A stretch of 64,000 bases of DNA from NCBI GenBank assembly GCA_964537975.1, contig CAZIDP010000013.1, forward strand, positions 22,495-86,494. Direction: 5' to 3'. Origin of the DNA: SCBR16-9 sp964537975. Lineage in GTDB: Bacteria; Hydrogenedentota; Hydrogenedentia; Hydrogenedentales; SCBR16-9. Shown here piece after piece: positions 26,422 through 35,277 of the stretch. A program made the translations under genes and the position numbers. The notes under the pieces are model-generated. The model saw only the letters and a program-made list of their open reading frames with translations, had not been told where the DNA came from and did not search any database. Within the stretch, counting starts at the first letter, position 1. Every line of letters begins with the position of its first letter.

Positions 26422-27222
26422 ATGAACGGTAAAACAATTCCGCGCGTATTAACAATTGCCGGTAGCGATTCCGGGGGAGGCGCTGGCATTGAGGCAGATT
26501 TAAAAACCATGACTATACTCGGATGCTTTGGCATGGCTGCTATTACCTCGGTTACCGCCCAGAATACAACTGGGGTGTTTGGTATTCACGATATTCCACC
26601 AGAAATGGTCGCGAAACAAATAGATGTGGTGATTGATGACATCGGTGTCGATGCGGTAAAAATAGGGATGCTGTCCAATTCAGGAATCATCCATGCGGTA
26701 GCCGATATTCTGGCACAACATCAGGTTCCCAACCTGGTAATTGACCCGGTGATGGTCGCAAAGAGTGGTGACGCCCTATTGCAGGAACACGCTCAGGCGG
26801 CACTTGTATCAAATCTCTTGCCTTTGGCACACCTGGTCACACCGAACATACCGGAAGCCGAAGTATTGGCAGACATGAAAATCACCAATGAATCAAGTTT
26901 AAAAGCTGCTGGCGAGAAAATATATCGGCTCGGATTACAAGCTGTTTTAATTAAAGGCGGACATCTTGAAAGTGATGAGGCCACCGATTGGTTGTTTGAT
27001 GGTGACAACTGGTGTACATTCAGCGCTCCGCGTATTGCGACACAGAATACCCACGGCACAGGGTGTACCTATTCCGCTGCGATTGCCTCGCTTCTTGCCT
27101 GTGGCATACCACTTCGTGATGCCGTATCAAAAGCCAAAGACTACCTCACCAATGCCATCAAAACCAGCTATGACCTTGGCAGCGGCCACGGCCCCCTGAA
27201 CCATATGTGGCCCTATCAATAA
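26422..27222 (+). CDS. thiD: Hydroxymethylpyrimidine/phosphomethylpyrimidine kinase
   Basis: Cytoplasmic kinase of thiamine biosynthesis that phosphorylates HMP and HMP-phosphate. The 266-residue protein has the complete family pattern: TIAGSDSGGGAGIEADLKT at the start, VKIGMLSNSG, the VIDPVMVAKSGDALL strand, VTPNIPEAEVL, and the anion-hole/catalytic segment NTHGTGCTYSAAIAS with the catalytic Asp/Cys context. No TPP riboswitch is apparent in the 110-nt leader. It stands apart from other thiamine genes. Confident. Confidence 0.95.
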   Translation: MNGKTIPRVLTIAGSDSGGGAGIEADLKTMTILGCFGMAAITSVTAQNTTGVFGIHDIPPEMVAKQIDVVIDDIGVDAVKIGMLSNSGIIHAVADILAQHQVPNLVIDPVMVAKSGDALLQEHAQAALVSNLLPLAHLVTPNIPEAEVLADMKITNESSLKAAGEKIYRLGLQAVLIKGGHLESDEATDWLFDGDNWCTFSAPRIATQNTHGTGCTYSAAIASLLACGIPLRDAVSKAKDYLTNAIKTSYDLGSGHGPLNHMWPYQ

Positions 27223-27293
27223 GCGGAATTTAACTGGCATTTTTTGAGCATAACCTTAAAGCCTGTAAACGAACAGCACCAGACGGCACACCA

Positions 27294-27329
27294 GCAAAAA
27301 CACCCCAACTCCATCAGGAATCAGGGTGT
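27294..27329 (-). terminator. Rho-independent terminator of the small lipoprotein gene
   Basis: On the minus strand the stem ACACCC / GGGTGT encloses an inner stem (GATTCC/GGAGTT with two G-U pairs, loop TGAT) and is followed by TTTTTGC. It lies about 43 nt past the stop of the 23-codon lipoprotein gene at 27373-27444, giving that tiny gene its own end signal. Confidence 0.8.
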
Positions 27330-27372
27330 ATTACTTCAAATAAAAATCAGAGTCAAAGATGCAATCAGCGAC

Positions 27373-27444
27373 TTAGTCGACTGCTGGGCATCCAGCCAGT
27401 ATAACGGTAGCAATCAAAACCAAAGAGAATAAAAATGCCTTCAT
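27373..27444 (-). CDS. Tiny lipoprotein (23 residues) consisting almost only of a lipoprotein signal
   Basis: A 23-codon gene below usual annotation cut-offs. The peptide starts MKAFLFSLVLI, has a hydrophobic core and ends LAGCPAVD; LAGC is a perfect lipobox, so signal peptidase II would leave a lipidated pentapeptide CPAVD. A consensus Shine-Dalgarno GGAGGT (27453-27458, minus strand) sits 8 nt before the ATG, and a rho-independent terminator follows at 27294-27329. Ribosome binding site, lipobox, stop and terminator together make chance unlikely. It lies 153 nt after queF on the same strand. It resembles entericidin-type peptides but is far shorter after the cysteine. Function unknown. Confidence 0.75.
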   Translation of the reverse strand: MKAFLFSLVLIATVILAGCPAVD

Positions 27445-27597
27445 GTCAAAATACCTCCTAACAGTTTTCAGTTTTCAACGCAAGATTTCACACTGTACTT
27501 CGCTTACTCCAAACTGCTAACTTTGCTAAATACTACTATTGATAATACTCCCAGGCTTTCATTTTGTTACAACATTCTTCTACCTGCAATGCTACTG

Positions 27598-28071
27598 TCA
27601 AGATGGTTGTTGTGCCAGATTCTCTGGTGGCCCCATGCTCTCACGATCGTACGATGCCTTCACGGTACTGGCCAGACCTCCACGGGGATTGCATGTTATT
27701 GTTATGCACATATTACGGGGTCTGCATGCTATGACGAGGTCTACAAGCATACGATTGACAAGGTGCTCATACCAGATGCCCACATCGCGGTAGGATAAAA
27801 GGTAATACTTCAATGACCGCAACTCCAGGCAGGATTCATGGGGAACATATTGAATTTGAACTTCAGCAAAATCGGGAAGACCAGAAAATGGGCAAACCGA
27901 TGTAAACTCGTTTGTATCAGTGACAATCTCCATCAGGCTTCCATGCGGTGTACCAGCATACTCATAACGAAAACACTCCAGACAGCCCGTATCGATGGCT
28001 TCAGCACCTTTAAATGGTAGAACTTTGTCTTCAGCATTGAATTGATTACGTAGTGTGGGATTCTCTTCCAT
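27598..28071 (-). CDS. queF: NADPH-dependent 7-cyano-7-deazaguanine reductase (type I)
   Basis: Enzyme of queuosine biosynthesis reducing preQ0 to preQ1. The 157-residue length fits the unimodular (type I) QueF. The active site is intact: catalytic C60 in TSVCPFSGLPDFAEV with D67, the substrate-binding glutamate in CLELRSLKYYLLSYRDVGIWYEH, and the downstream ITCNPRGGLAS segment. The start region METNPTL-like is usual. Other queuosine genes are not in this window. No preQ1 riboswitch is evident upstream. Confidence 0.95.
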   Translation of the reverse strand: MEENPTLRNQFNAEDKVLPFKGAEAIDTGCLECFRYEYAGTPHGSLMEIVTDTNEFTSVCPFSGLPDFAEVQIQYVPHESCLELRSLKYYLLSYRDVGIWYEHLVNRMLVDLVIACRPRNMCITITCNPRGGLASTVKASYDRESMGPPENLAQQPS

Positions 28072-28331
28072 TGCGTACCTTGTATAAATGGTTTATAGTC
28101 TTTCGATTAAAATTAAACCCGTATTGTACAACATTTCGACTATCACTATTGGCTTGAATGCCAATGTAGCATCCAACAACAGTATTATTCAGAAAGAGTA
28201 TTCCTGCTTTGGTATCATATATCACAAATGCTGTGGTGAACACATGCTGCCAAAAAATGAACACAAAAATGAACCACTCTTTTTAATGTGAGAACGGTTG
28301 TCGACACCAAAAAATGCACCAGGTAAGGGAA

Positions 28332-29456
28332 ATGAACGCTAAAAAATTAATAGATTCAAACGATAAACCCATTCAGGTGCTGCAATTGGCCGAGAGTCCG
28401 TACGTAGGGGGTATCACGTCACACATCCTTACAATCATGGAAGCTTTCCGTGATGATAAGACCTTTAATATCCATGTAGCAACTATAGAAGGGCGTCGTA
28501 CGGATACCACACTGCTTGATCAAGCACAAGCGACAGGAATAGATGTTGATGTACTCTCAATGGGAAATACCTACGATCTTCGTGTTCTGCGCCAAATTCG
28601 CTCCTGCATAAAAAAGCATAAAATCGACCTGGTACATACCCACAACTACCGGGCAACCATTCTGGCACTACTCGCTTCGGGTAAATGTCCGGTAATCGCA
28701 ACGGTACACACTGCCATGCCGGCAAAAGGTTACCGTATGCGCTTCTGGCAGTGGCTGGAAATGCAATGCCTGAAAAGGATGCCACAGGTTATAGCCGTTT
28801 CACATGCAGTACATAACTGGTTACTTTCCAAAGGCATACATGCTGAAAACATCCGTGTGTGCCATAATGCCTGCCCAAAACCACCAGCGAACTTAACCGA
28901 GGTGAATACACTGAGAGGAAAGCTGGGCATCCCACTTGAAGTCATAGTTATTGCTTATGTGGGCAGGCTTACAGAAGGGAAAGGCCTGGAAATACTGCTC
29001 GATGCCATTTCCGGTCTTCCAGTTCATTTACTGCTGGTTGGAGATGGCCCCTTACGCTCCGGGCTTCAATTAAAAAGTAGAGAATTGAATCTCAATGTAC
29101 ATTTCACAGGTAATGTAACCAATCCCTTCTCCTTGTATGCCCTCTCAGATATAGTCGTATTACCGTCCGAAATGGAAGCACTTCCGATGAGTTTGATTGA
29201 AGCTGCAGCCTTGGGCAAGCCAGTAGTGGCTACAAACGTGGGTGGAATTCCCGAAATAATAACAGATGGAGATAATGGCTTGTTGATTCCATATGGTGAT
29301 ACACAAGCATTGCGAAATGCGCTGTACCGCATGTTGGACGCTACAACTCGTGAAATGATAGGTCAGGCTGCATATCGTCGCTGGGAGAAGTGTTTTACCC
29401 CTGAACATATGAAAATACGCCTGGAAAGATCATTTATAGAAAGGCTGACCACTTGA
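28332..29456 (+). CDS. Glycosyltransferase family 4 (GT-B fold)
   Basis: Cytoplasmic or membrane-associated sugar transferase of 374 residues. The N-terminal Rossmann domain has VLQLAESPYVGGITSHILTIMEAF and DLVHTHNYRATILALLASG; the C-terminal domain has AYVGRLTEGKGLEILLDAI, LLLVGDGPLRSGL, and the GT4 motif LPSEMEALPMSLIEAAALGKPVVATNVGG with the paired glutamates that hold the nucleotide sugar. The ATG at 28332 has AGG eight nt upstream and is preferred over one 18 nt earlier. It stands alone, so the acceptor (LPS, exopolysaccharide or other) is unknown. Confidence 0.92.
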   Translation: MNAKKLIDSNDKPIQVLQLAESPYVGGITSHILTIMEAFRDDKTFNIHVATIEGRRTDTTLLDQAQATGIDVDVLSMGNTYDLRVLRQIRSCIKKHKIDLVHTHNYRATILALLASGKCPVIATVHTAMPAKGYRMRFWQWLEMQCLKRMPQVIAVSHAVHNWLLSKGIHAENIRVCHNACPKPPANLTEVNTLRGKLGIPLEVIVIAYVGRLTEGKGLEILLDAISGLPVHLLLVGDGPLRSGLQLKSRELNLNVHFTGNVTNPFSLYALSDIVVLPSEMEALPMSLIEAAALGKPVVATNVGGIPEIITDGDNGLLIPYGDTQALRNALYRMLDATTREMIGQAAYRRWEKCFTPEHMKIRLERSFIERLTT

Positions 29457-29609
29457 GTTATCTGTATCGCTTCAATATAATTAATAACTCATCTGTAATA
29501 ATTTCAACAATTACATTCGGCTGACCCGTAACCTGTTGTGATTTGTTACGATATTACAGTATGAATATAATAAACGAAACCTCTACATTATAAGTCAAGG
29601 AGAATTGTG

Positions 29610-31256
29610 ATGCGCATTTGGAACTGGATACACTGGTCAACAAGGTCATTAGGCGGCCTTGCATTGATATTTCTGAGCATACCAGCATGTAGTATGGAAA
29701 CTGTTGAAATTGCAATGCGGGATGACACCATGCTGACAACTGATATACACAAACCAAAACAGATTGAACCCCCATATCCGATAATTCTGGTTCGGAGTAC
29801 CTATGGCCGAAATCATCCCGGCTTTATACAACCCTATTTGGAGCGTGGGTATGCTGTGGTCATTCAAGATGTACGTGGCATGGGCAATAGTGAAGGTGAC
29901 CCCTACGTTTTTCGTGCGGAAGGTTGGCAACCGGACATGCAAGACGCCGCTGACACCGTCAACTGGATGTTACAACAACCGTGGTGTAACGGTAATATTG
30001 GCACGGTCGGGGGTTCAGCCTTGGGTATCACTCAAATGTTGATGGCACCGACCACACCAGAAATCAAAGGCCAGGTGATCGAAGTTGCGGCAACCAATTT
30101 CTACCATGACATATCCTATCAGGGTGGTGTATTTCGGAAAGAACTGCTGGAGAACTGGCTGGCGGCCATACAGCAACCACACATGATTGCCAATTACAAA
30201 GCACATCCCGTTTATGATGAATACTGGCAGTATTACAATGTTGTCGATAAGGCACCCGAAATTAATTCCCCGGGATTATTTATAGGGGGCTGGTATGACA
30301 TATTTCAGCAAGGCACCATCGACGCGTTCCTGTCACGTGAGCATAATGGAGCAGAAGGTGCTCGTGGAAATAATATGATGATCATGCGATGGTCCTCACA
30401 TGGCCCGGATACCACCACAGACTACGCGTACCCGGAACAACGTAACGATCTGGATGTATCAGCGATTCAACAAGCTTTTCTGGCACACCACATTTTGGGG
30501 GAAGAAGAGGCATTGGCAGGTATCCCAAAAGTGCATTATTGGGTACATGGCGCCGATAACGATCCAGAGGCTCCCGGCAATGAATGGCGTACCGCGGATA
30601 CGTGGCCGCCCTTACCTTCAACAGAGGTCGCGCTATATTTACACCCAGATGGACTGCTCAAGAAAGAAGAACCATCACAAGATACTGCACATCAGACTTT
30701 TGTTTTTGATCCGAATGATCCCTTTCCCACCAAGGGCGGACACAACCTCTTCTTGCCAATGGGGCCTTACGATCAGCGCCCGGACAGCTTGGAACGAACA
30801 GATATCCTGCGCTTCGCCACCCTTCCCCTGGAAGCACCTCTGGAAACCATAGGCCGGGTACGGGTAGTTCTGCATGTTTCCTCAGATGCTCCCGACACCG
30901 ATTTTACGGCAAAGCTGCTTGATATTTATCCGGAAGGCGATGAGCGCGAAATTCTCATCATCGACAATATACGTCGCGTAAAAACACGCGAAGGTTATGA
31001 CAAGGTGGCACCTTTATTAACCTCGGAAGAAGAGGTGATCGCATTGGAAATAGACCTGTGGAATCTGGCCTGGGTCTTTAATACCGGGCACCAGATTGGA
31101 CTGCATATTTCCAGCAGCAATTATCCCAGGTTCGAAGTTAACCCCAATACTGGAGCAGATTTCCCAGAAGCTGACATCCCCATGCAAAAAGCCCGTAACA
31201 GTGTTCACATGAGCAGCAGGTATCCAAGTTCACTTTATTTACCAGTGATTGACTGA
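29610..31256 (+). CDS. CocE/NonD-family alpha/beta hydrolase, putative lipoprotein
   Basis: Exported hydrolase of the X-Pro dipeptidyl-peptidase/cocaine-esterase family, about 548 residues. The N-terminal hydrophobic segment ends SIPACS, a plausible lipobox. The alpha/beta hydrolase core shows LVRSTYGRNHPGF, QDVRGMGNSEGD (oxyanion region), nucleophile serine in GTVGGSALGITQM, and WSSHGPD as a possible histidine element. The C-terminal jelly-roll domain ends with SSNYPRFEVNPNTG, which is characteristic for CocE. AAGGAG precedes the start; a GTG 3 nt earlier is also possible. Substrate is an ester or an acyl-prolyl peptide; unknown. A hairpin terminator follows. Confidence 0.9.
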   Translation: MRIWNWIHWSTRSLGGLALIFLSIPACSMETVEIAMRDDTMLTTDIHKPKQIEPPYPIILVRSTYGRNHPGFIQPYLERGYAVVIQDVRGMGNSEGDPYVFRAEGWQPDMQDAADTVNWMLQQPWCNGNIGTVGGSALGITQMLMAPTTPEIKGQVIEVAATNFYHDISYQGGVFRKELLENWLAAIQQPHMIANYKAHPVYDEYWQYYNVVDKAPEINSPGLFIGGWYDIFQQGTIDAFLSREHNGAEGARGNNMMIMRWSSHGPDTTTDYAYPEQRNDLDVSAIQQAFLAHHILGEEEALAGIPKVHYWVHGADNDPEAPGNEWRTADTWPPLPSTEVALYLHPDGLLKKEEPSQDTAHQTFVFDPNDPFPTKGGHNLFLPMGPYDQRPDSLERTDILRFATLPLEAPLETIGRVRVVLHVSSDAPDTDFTAKLLDIYPEGDEREILIIDNIRRVKTREGYDKVAPLLTSEEEVIALEIDLWNLAWVFNTGHQIGLHISSSNYPRFEVNPNTGADFPEADIPMQKARNSVHMSSRYPSSLYLPVID

Positions 31257-31289
31257 GACAACCACTTTAGCCAACTGCAGTAACTGCAA

Positions 31290-31330
31290 CGGCGCTGAAA
31301 TCTATGCCTTAAAAAGTATATTCAGCGCCG
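31290..31330 (+). terminator. Hairpin terminator between convergent genes
   Basis: A 10-bp perfect stem CGGCGCTGAA / TTCAGCGCCG with a 21-nt loop lies 33 nt after the CocE-type stop and 15 nt before the GHKL ATPase stop. The plus-strand tail is TATTTATTAC, so it most likely ends the hydrolase transcript, possibly acting in both directions. Confidence 0.7.
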
Positions 31331-31345
31331 TATTTATTACAGTTT

Positions 31346-32581
31346 TCAGGACTTGATGATCTCCATCACAGCATCCTCTTTGTCTTCGGGAAATTCCAGC
31401 AGGGTATCCAAGATGCGGGCAACGCGGGTAGGCTCGACATGAACCAGTTCCTGCATGAGCTTGAGAATAAGTCGTCGCGTACTGTGGGTACAGGTAGCAA
31501 ACTCCGGATAAATCTGATTCAGATGTGTCGCATAAATATCGAATATGCGGCGTTCATTGGCTTCTGCCTCATCTTTTATTGCCACCTGGTAGGGGTAAAT
31601 ATCTAGTTCATGCCACTGCTCCAGAATATCACGGGCTTTCTCTGCTTCACGCAGAGCAAAGTGTTCACGCAATCGGCTCCGGGCCATATCCAGTAGCAGC
31701 CGCAGGTCTGGATGCATTTCACTAATCGTTAACAACCCCTCACGATCAAGCAACGCAATATGGGCTGACTTTAAATAAGCTGTATAACTGAAGCCGCGGA
31801 AGTGCAGACGTGGCAATGCGTTGTACAGCATGAAACCAGCATCGTTACATAAAAAAACACCGCGCTTACCTGGCAGATTCCACTCCACAACGGTGAGCTG
31901 TGCTTCAATTCGTTCACCGTTTTCCAACACAAGTTCACCGAGATCGTACTCCGTGATGTGCTCTTCTGCGTTGGCCGGATCAAGAGGCACGCCATCATAA
32001 ATGATTCTGACATCGGGGTATTGGCGCAGATAGAGCGCAAATATATCGGTGACTTCCTGCTGAGCCTTGACACCACGTAACAAGCCGATACTTTCTGGCA
32101 AGTCAGCAATTTCCACCAGCATCCCGGAATGCTGAGCAGGGCAACCGCGGGTATCTGTCAACACAAATTTGCCCAACGATTCTGCTTTGCCTTGTATCTG
32201 ATAACCATAAGTACTGCCCGCTTCCTCATATACAGATTTCCAGGAAACAACATTGCCCAGAGAAAATGCACGAAAACGGCCTTTACCATATTTCCCATGG
32301 AGCATCCGCTTGCGCTGGTGGGTACGCAATCCTTCCCGTTTCCAGGAGCCCCCCAGATTCTGAAACACAATCAATGCATCATCATAATGCAAGCCATTAC
32401 CGTTGTCAGCAATGCGAATCTTCTCTACACCTTCAAGTTCATTCTCCAGGAAATCGATACGCACTTCCGTTGATTCCGCGTCCAGGGCATTCCAGATCAA
32501 CTCGGCCAATGCCGTCATGGGACGGGTTTTTGCCAACGATTCCAGATGATCGTCTCTCACCTCTACAGTAATGGTCTTCAC
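31346..32581 (-). CDS. GHKL (HSP90/MutL/MORC-like) ATPase of a restriction/defence-associated type
   Basis: Protein of 411 residues with an N-terminal Bergerat ATPase fold. The N-box is ALAELIWNALDA (E27, N31), the G1 box IRIADNGNGL (about 57-64) and the G2 box GKYGKGRFRAFSLG (about 96-109). A transducer-like domain follows (RGFSYTAYL, LLTISEMHPDLRLLLD) and then an all-helical tail ending in DTLLEFPEDKEDAVMEIIKS. This resembles the MORC-like ATPases described near restriction-modification genes. The GTG used has GGAG nine nt upstream. It is the last gene of a packed minus-strand run, 42 nt after a phospholipase-C-like gene. No nuclease or methylase is adjacent, so defence is inference. It has no clear effector domain and is shorter than some relatives. 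Confidence 0.8.
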   Translation of the reverse strand: MKTITVEVRDDHLESLAKTRPMTALAELIWNALDAESTEVRIDFLENELEGVEKIRIADNGNGLHYDDALIVFQNLGGSWKREGLRTHQRKRMLHGKYGKGRFRAFSLGNVVSWKSVYEEAGSTYGYQIQGKAESLGKFVLTDTRGCPAQHSGMLVEIADLPESIGLLRGVKAQQEVTDIFALYLRQYPDVRIIYDGVPLDPANAEEHITEYDLGELVLENGERIEAQLTVVEWNLPGKRGVFLCNDAGFMLYNALPRLHFRGFSYTAYLKSAHIALLDREGLLTISEMHPDLRLLLDMARSRLREHFALREAEKARDILEQWHELDIYPYQVAIKDEAEANERRIFDIYATHLNQIYPEFATCTHSTRRLILKLMQELVHVEPTRVARILDTLLEFPEDKEDAVMEIIKS

Positions 32582-32623
32582 ACTTTGGTACTCCAAAAAC
32601 ACTAATGTTTGGTTATAATATTG

Positions 32624-33577
32624 TCACTTGATTTTGTGTTGGCGAAAACATGGCTTGAGCAATATACCCAACATTAATAATGGAACCAAAGAAGCTGGGC
32701 TTGTTTTATCTTCAGATGCTCTACAACCCCATACATTCTCTTCCATTTTGTGCGGGTAATGCACGTCCAGTTCTAACTTCAAAATGTCACTGACACGGTC
32801 CAGTTCTGCACGGTAATCGTCACGACATAACTCGACTGCATAACGAAGATTGTACGCTACCCACAGGGGTTTTTCATTCAGATAGAATACGCCGACAGCA
32901 GTCAACAAATTGGCCAGAGCCAACTCGCCCTCTACATAGGCAAGCCCATACCCCTGCAACATCCGTTGAAACAATCTGGCTTTATTTTGCAACGTTTTTT
33001 CGGCTTCAAGCAGTGTCATTCCTGCCATACTTTCAGATAATGGTTCAGCAAAACCTTCAATCAGGGAAGCCAGATGCGCACTGTTAAATGTTGTAGTCGC
33101 CCATAATATTTTGTTTCCCAAATCGGGGCCGGTATCTACTCGTAGTAACAACTCAACCGCCATTTCAAAGTAGTACTCAGCTTCCAACAAGCTAATGTTC
33201 AATTCTTCTGCAAGTTGATTGATTTTCTGTGTCGAATAATACCACTCCGATTCTGGGATGTCGGGAAGCCAATACTGATGAGAAAACCAATCGGTTCCCC
33301 AAACATTATTATGCGTAGCAATACCCATTGCAAACCAGGAGTCATCCAGACGATCAAACTCATAATGGGTCAACTGAGAAATCGCTGCATTCAAATCTGC
33401 ATCATCAAACGCAGCCTGATTAAAATCTGCCATCATAGACCCCAGAAAAACTTCTGGGTCTTGTCTGTTCATTGCCTGTTCTGCCATCAGAATATGCGTT
33501 GCCATACCCCACCCATGCGCCGAGGGAATCCAGAACAACGACACCACCACAAACAACCAGCACATGTAAAATTTCAT
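32624..33577 (-). CDS. Secreted zinc-dependent phospholipase C/S1-P1 nuclease-like protein
   Basis: Exported protein of 317 residues. The signal peptide would end at SAHG, leaving a mature N-terminus WGMATHILMAEQA; an N-terminal Trp followed by HILMAEQA is the metal-site pattern of zinc-dependent phospholipases C and S1/P1 nucleases, where the free Trp1 amino group binds zinc. Further candidates are the Asp in SMMADFNQ, HYEFDR, and the ATHNNVWGTDWFSHQYW stretch. The C-terminus is a hydrophobic stretch (SLVPLLMLGILL) followed by KPCFRQHKIK, like a surface-sorting or anchoring tail. ATG with GGAG nine nt upstream. In the same run as hisG-like and GHKL genes. Substrate unproven. Confidence 0.72.
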   Translation of the reverse strand: MKFYMCWLFVVVSLFWIPSAHGWGMATHILMAEQAMNRQDPEVFLGSMMADFNQAAFDDADLNAAISQLTHYEFDRLDDSWFAMGIATHNNVWGTDWFSHQYWLPDIPESEWYYSTQKINQLAEELNISLLEAEYYFEMAVELLLRVDTGPDLGNKILWATTTFNSAHLASLIEGFAEPLSESMAGMTLLEAEKTLQNKARLFQRMLQGYGLAYVEGELALANLLTAVGVFYLNEKPLWVAYNLRYAVELCRDDYRAELDRVSDILKLELDVHYPHKMEENVWGCRASEDKTSPASLVPLLMLGILLKPCFRQHKIK

Positions 33578-33635
33578 GGGCACATTCTCCGAAAAAATTC
33601 GTATGGCAATACAGCGCTATACCATAGCAGCGAGC

Positions 33636-34685
33636 CTAGAAATCAATAGCGTCAAAGCATGGAATACACGAGTCCAGGGGTACGGTCTCAATACCTGTTG
33701 CGCCAATTCTGGCCAATTCATAACGAACCTTGGCAATGGGAAGTGTCGCATTGTTCAGGTCCATCTGAATACTGAACTCGGTATAGTTTTCACCCGTGTT
33801 CATGGTTGGCTCATCTGCAAAAAGGCGATTTCCGCTTAAATAACGTAACACATCGTCAGCGCATTCATTTTTTGAGTTAAAAAACAAAAGTACCTTGTTT
33901 TCAGCATACACCGCACCGTACAGATTCAACAAAAACATGCGGGCCAGTTCATACTTTTCTTCCGCTTGCTTTAAAGCAGGGTTTACCCAAATACCTGTCT
34001 CGGAATGCATGATTTCATCGCCTATAGCCAGGCCATAATTCCGAATGGCGCTCCCAGTCTGTGTTATTTCGAGACCGAAATCTACCGCGCCATGTACCAC
34101 CTTGGCTTCTGTCTTTCCCCAAGTTTCGTAAATCACGATACCACGATCAATCTTTGGTGGAGTCATGTAATTCTGGACACTGTACTTATCATGGCTGTTT
34201 TCAAAACCAAGCGCCTTGATTTTACCTTTGAACCAATCCAATGCCAGATAGGGCATTTCCGAAACCATGGTCACCAACGGCTTACTCTCCAACAACGCCT
34301 TGAAATAATCATCAAAACACTGCCCTGTGGTCAGCGGGTTAATGATGATAACAATGCGCACATTACCACGAGAAAGTGACAAGACCTTGTTGAGTTGAAT
34401 GTCCTGATTGTACTCATACTTGTATTCAAGCACCCGTTCACGAATCCAGTCATCACCGGCAATGGCTATATCCAGTTGACCAAGTCCCAGTTGCGAACCA
34501 AATTCCTGCGGGCGCCCGTCCCAACCGAGCAGTGCTGCATTCAGGGGGAACTTTGTCGGACCACCTTGATCATACCCTTTCGTTGGAAAACCTGCGTGTT
34601 TCAGGAAATCAATCAGGTTACCCCCACGTTTGGGGTCGGCAAGAGAACCGGCTGGCATACCAATCACAAGCTTATCAGAAATCAT
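33636..34685 (-). CDS. hisG: ATP phosphoribosyltransferase-like protein (HisG family, divergent)
   Basis: Would catalyse the first step of histidine synthesis (ATP + PRPP). HisG landmarks are the opening KLVIGMPAGSLADPKR..LIDFLKHAGF, DIAIAGDDWIRE (the usual VGIVGxD motif), and VVHGAVDFGLEITQTGSAIRNYGLAI, the PRPP-binding region. In that region the usual T-G-x-T pattern reads TQTGSAI, so the last threonine is alanine. At 349 residues it is longer than a short HisG and has extra segments around residues 60-150; the C-terminal ~80 residues could be the ACT-like regulatory domain. The ATG overlaps the stop of the upstream membrane-protein gene (ATGA). No other histidine genes are nearby. Could be a functional HisG or a paralogue. 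Confidence 0.72.
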   Translation of the reverse strand: MISDKLVIGMPAGSLADPKRGGNLIDFLKHAGFPTKGYDQGGPTKFPLNAALLGWDGRPQEFGSQLGLGQLDIAIAGDDWIRERVLEYKYEYNQDIQLNKVLSLSRGNVRIVIIINPLTTGQCFDDYFKALLESKPLVTMVSEMPYLALDWFKGKIKALGFENSHDKYSVQNYMTPPKIDRGIVIYETWGKTEAKVVHGAVDFGLEITQTGSAIRNYGLAIGDEIMHSETGIWVNPALKQAEEKYELARMFLLNLYGAVYAENKVLLFFNSKNECADDVLRYLSGNRLFADEPTMNTGENYTEFSIQMDLNNATLPIAKVRYELARIGATGIETVPLDSCIPCFDAIDF

Positions 34686-35224
34686 AGTATTGACTCTATC
34701 CCTTCATCATTGTCATTTGCTTTACGGGTTGCACGAAAGATACTGAACGCCAAATAGCCTACCGAAAATGGATAGAATCCAAATGTGAGAACCAGCCGGG
34801 CAACACTCCAGGGCACTTCTTCCCAAGGTAACTCGACCAGCCGATACGCTGGAATGGCAGCAACTCCGGCAGCAAGTATAATGATCAAAGCTATGCTCTT
34901 TCCAATTAAGGGCCAAGGCTCGGAGGGAATATCGGGTCTGCGCTCTAAAAAATAGCCCAAAAAAAACACAATCAATCCAATCCAGAAAAAGCCGGTTTCC
35001 ATCCGATCAAATTGAAAGGTCTTATTTTTAATGCCATCCGGGTCCAATCTCCAATGTGGTGTAAATACTATCAGCATGACGGCCATCAAGATTATTATCA
35101 TGACGGCACCCCAAGCCTGAAATCGGACAGGCCGATTATCCTGATATCGCAAACGAAACACTGCACCAGTCGCCATCATTATCCAGGGTAGTATCATATA
35201 GAGCCAAACCAGATAAAAAACCAT
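34682..35224 (-). CDS. Integral membrane protein of unknown function
   Basis: 180 residues with about five membrane segments: VFYLVWLYMILPWIMMATGAV, VMIIILMAVMLIVF, GFFWIGLIVFFLGYFL, SIALIIILAAGVAAIPAY and LVLTFGFYPFSVGYLAFSIF. The loops contain RYQDNRPVRFQ and a tryptophan-rich WEEVPWSVA. No recognised family motif. It is 53 nt after rlmB and overlaps hisG by 4 nt (ATGA), so it is translated in step with that gene. Function is unknown; a co-regulated transporter-like or accessory role is only a guess. Confidence 0.75.
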   Translation of the reverse strand: MVFYLVWLYMILPWIMMATGAVFRLRYQDNRPVRFQAWGAVMIIILMAVMLIVFTPHWRLDPDGIKNKTFQFDRMETGFFWIGLIVFFLGYFLERRPDIPSEPWPLIGKSIALIIILAAGVAAIPAYRLVELPWEEVPWSVARLVLTFGFYPFSVGYLAFSIFRATRKANDNDEGIESIL

Positions 35225-35277
35225 GGCAATTCCTCACTATGAACAACAAATATATAAAATACGTATGTATTGTGCGG

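Noticed and set aside
27244..27432. 62-codon plus-strand frame after thiD
   Set aside because: It is antisense to the tiny lipoprotein gene and its terminator, has no ribosome binding site, and is Gln/Asn-rich; treated as a shadow.
28088..28291. 67-codon frame before the glycosyltransferase
   Set aside because: No Shine-Dalgarno, AT-rich low-complexity translation; treated as spacer.
28072..28331. preQ1 riboswitch before queF
   Set aside because: No preQ1-I or II-like core could be recognised on the minus strand upstream of the gene.
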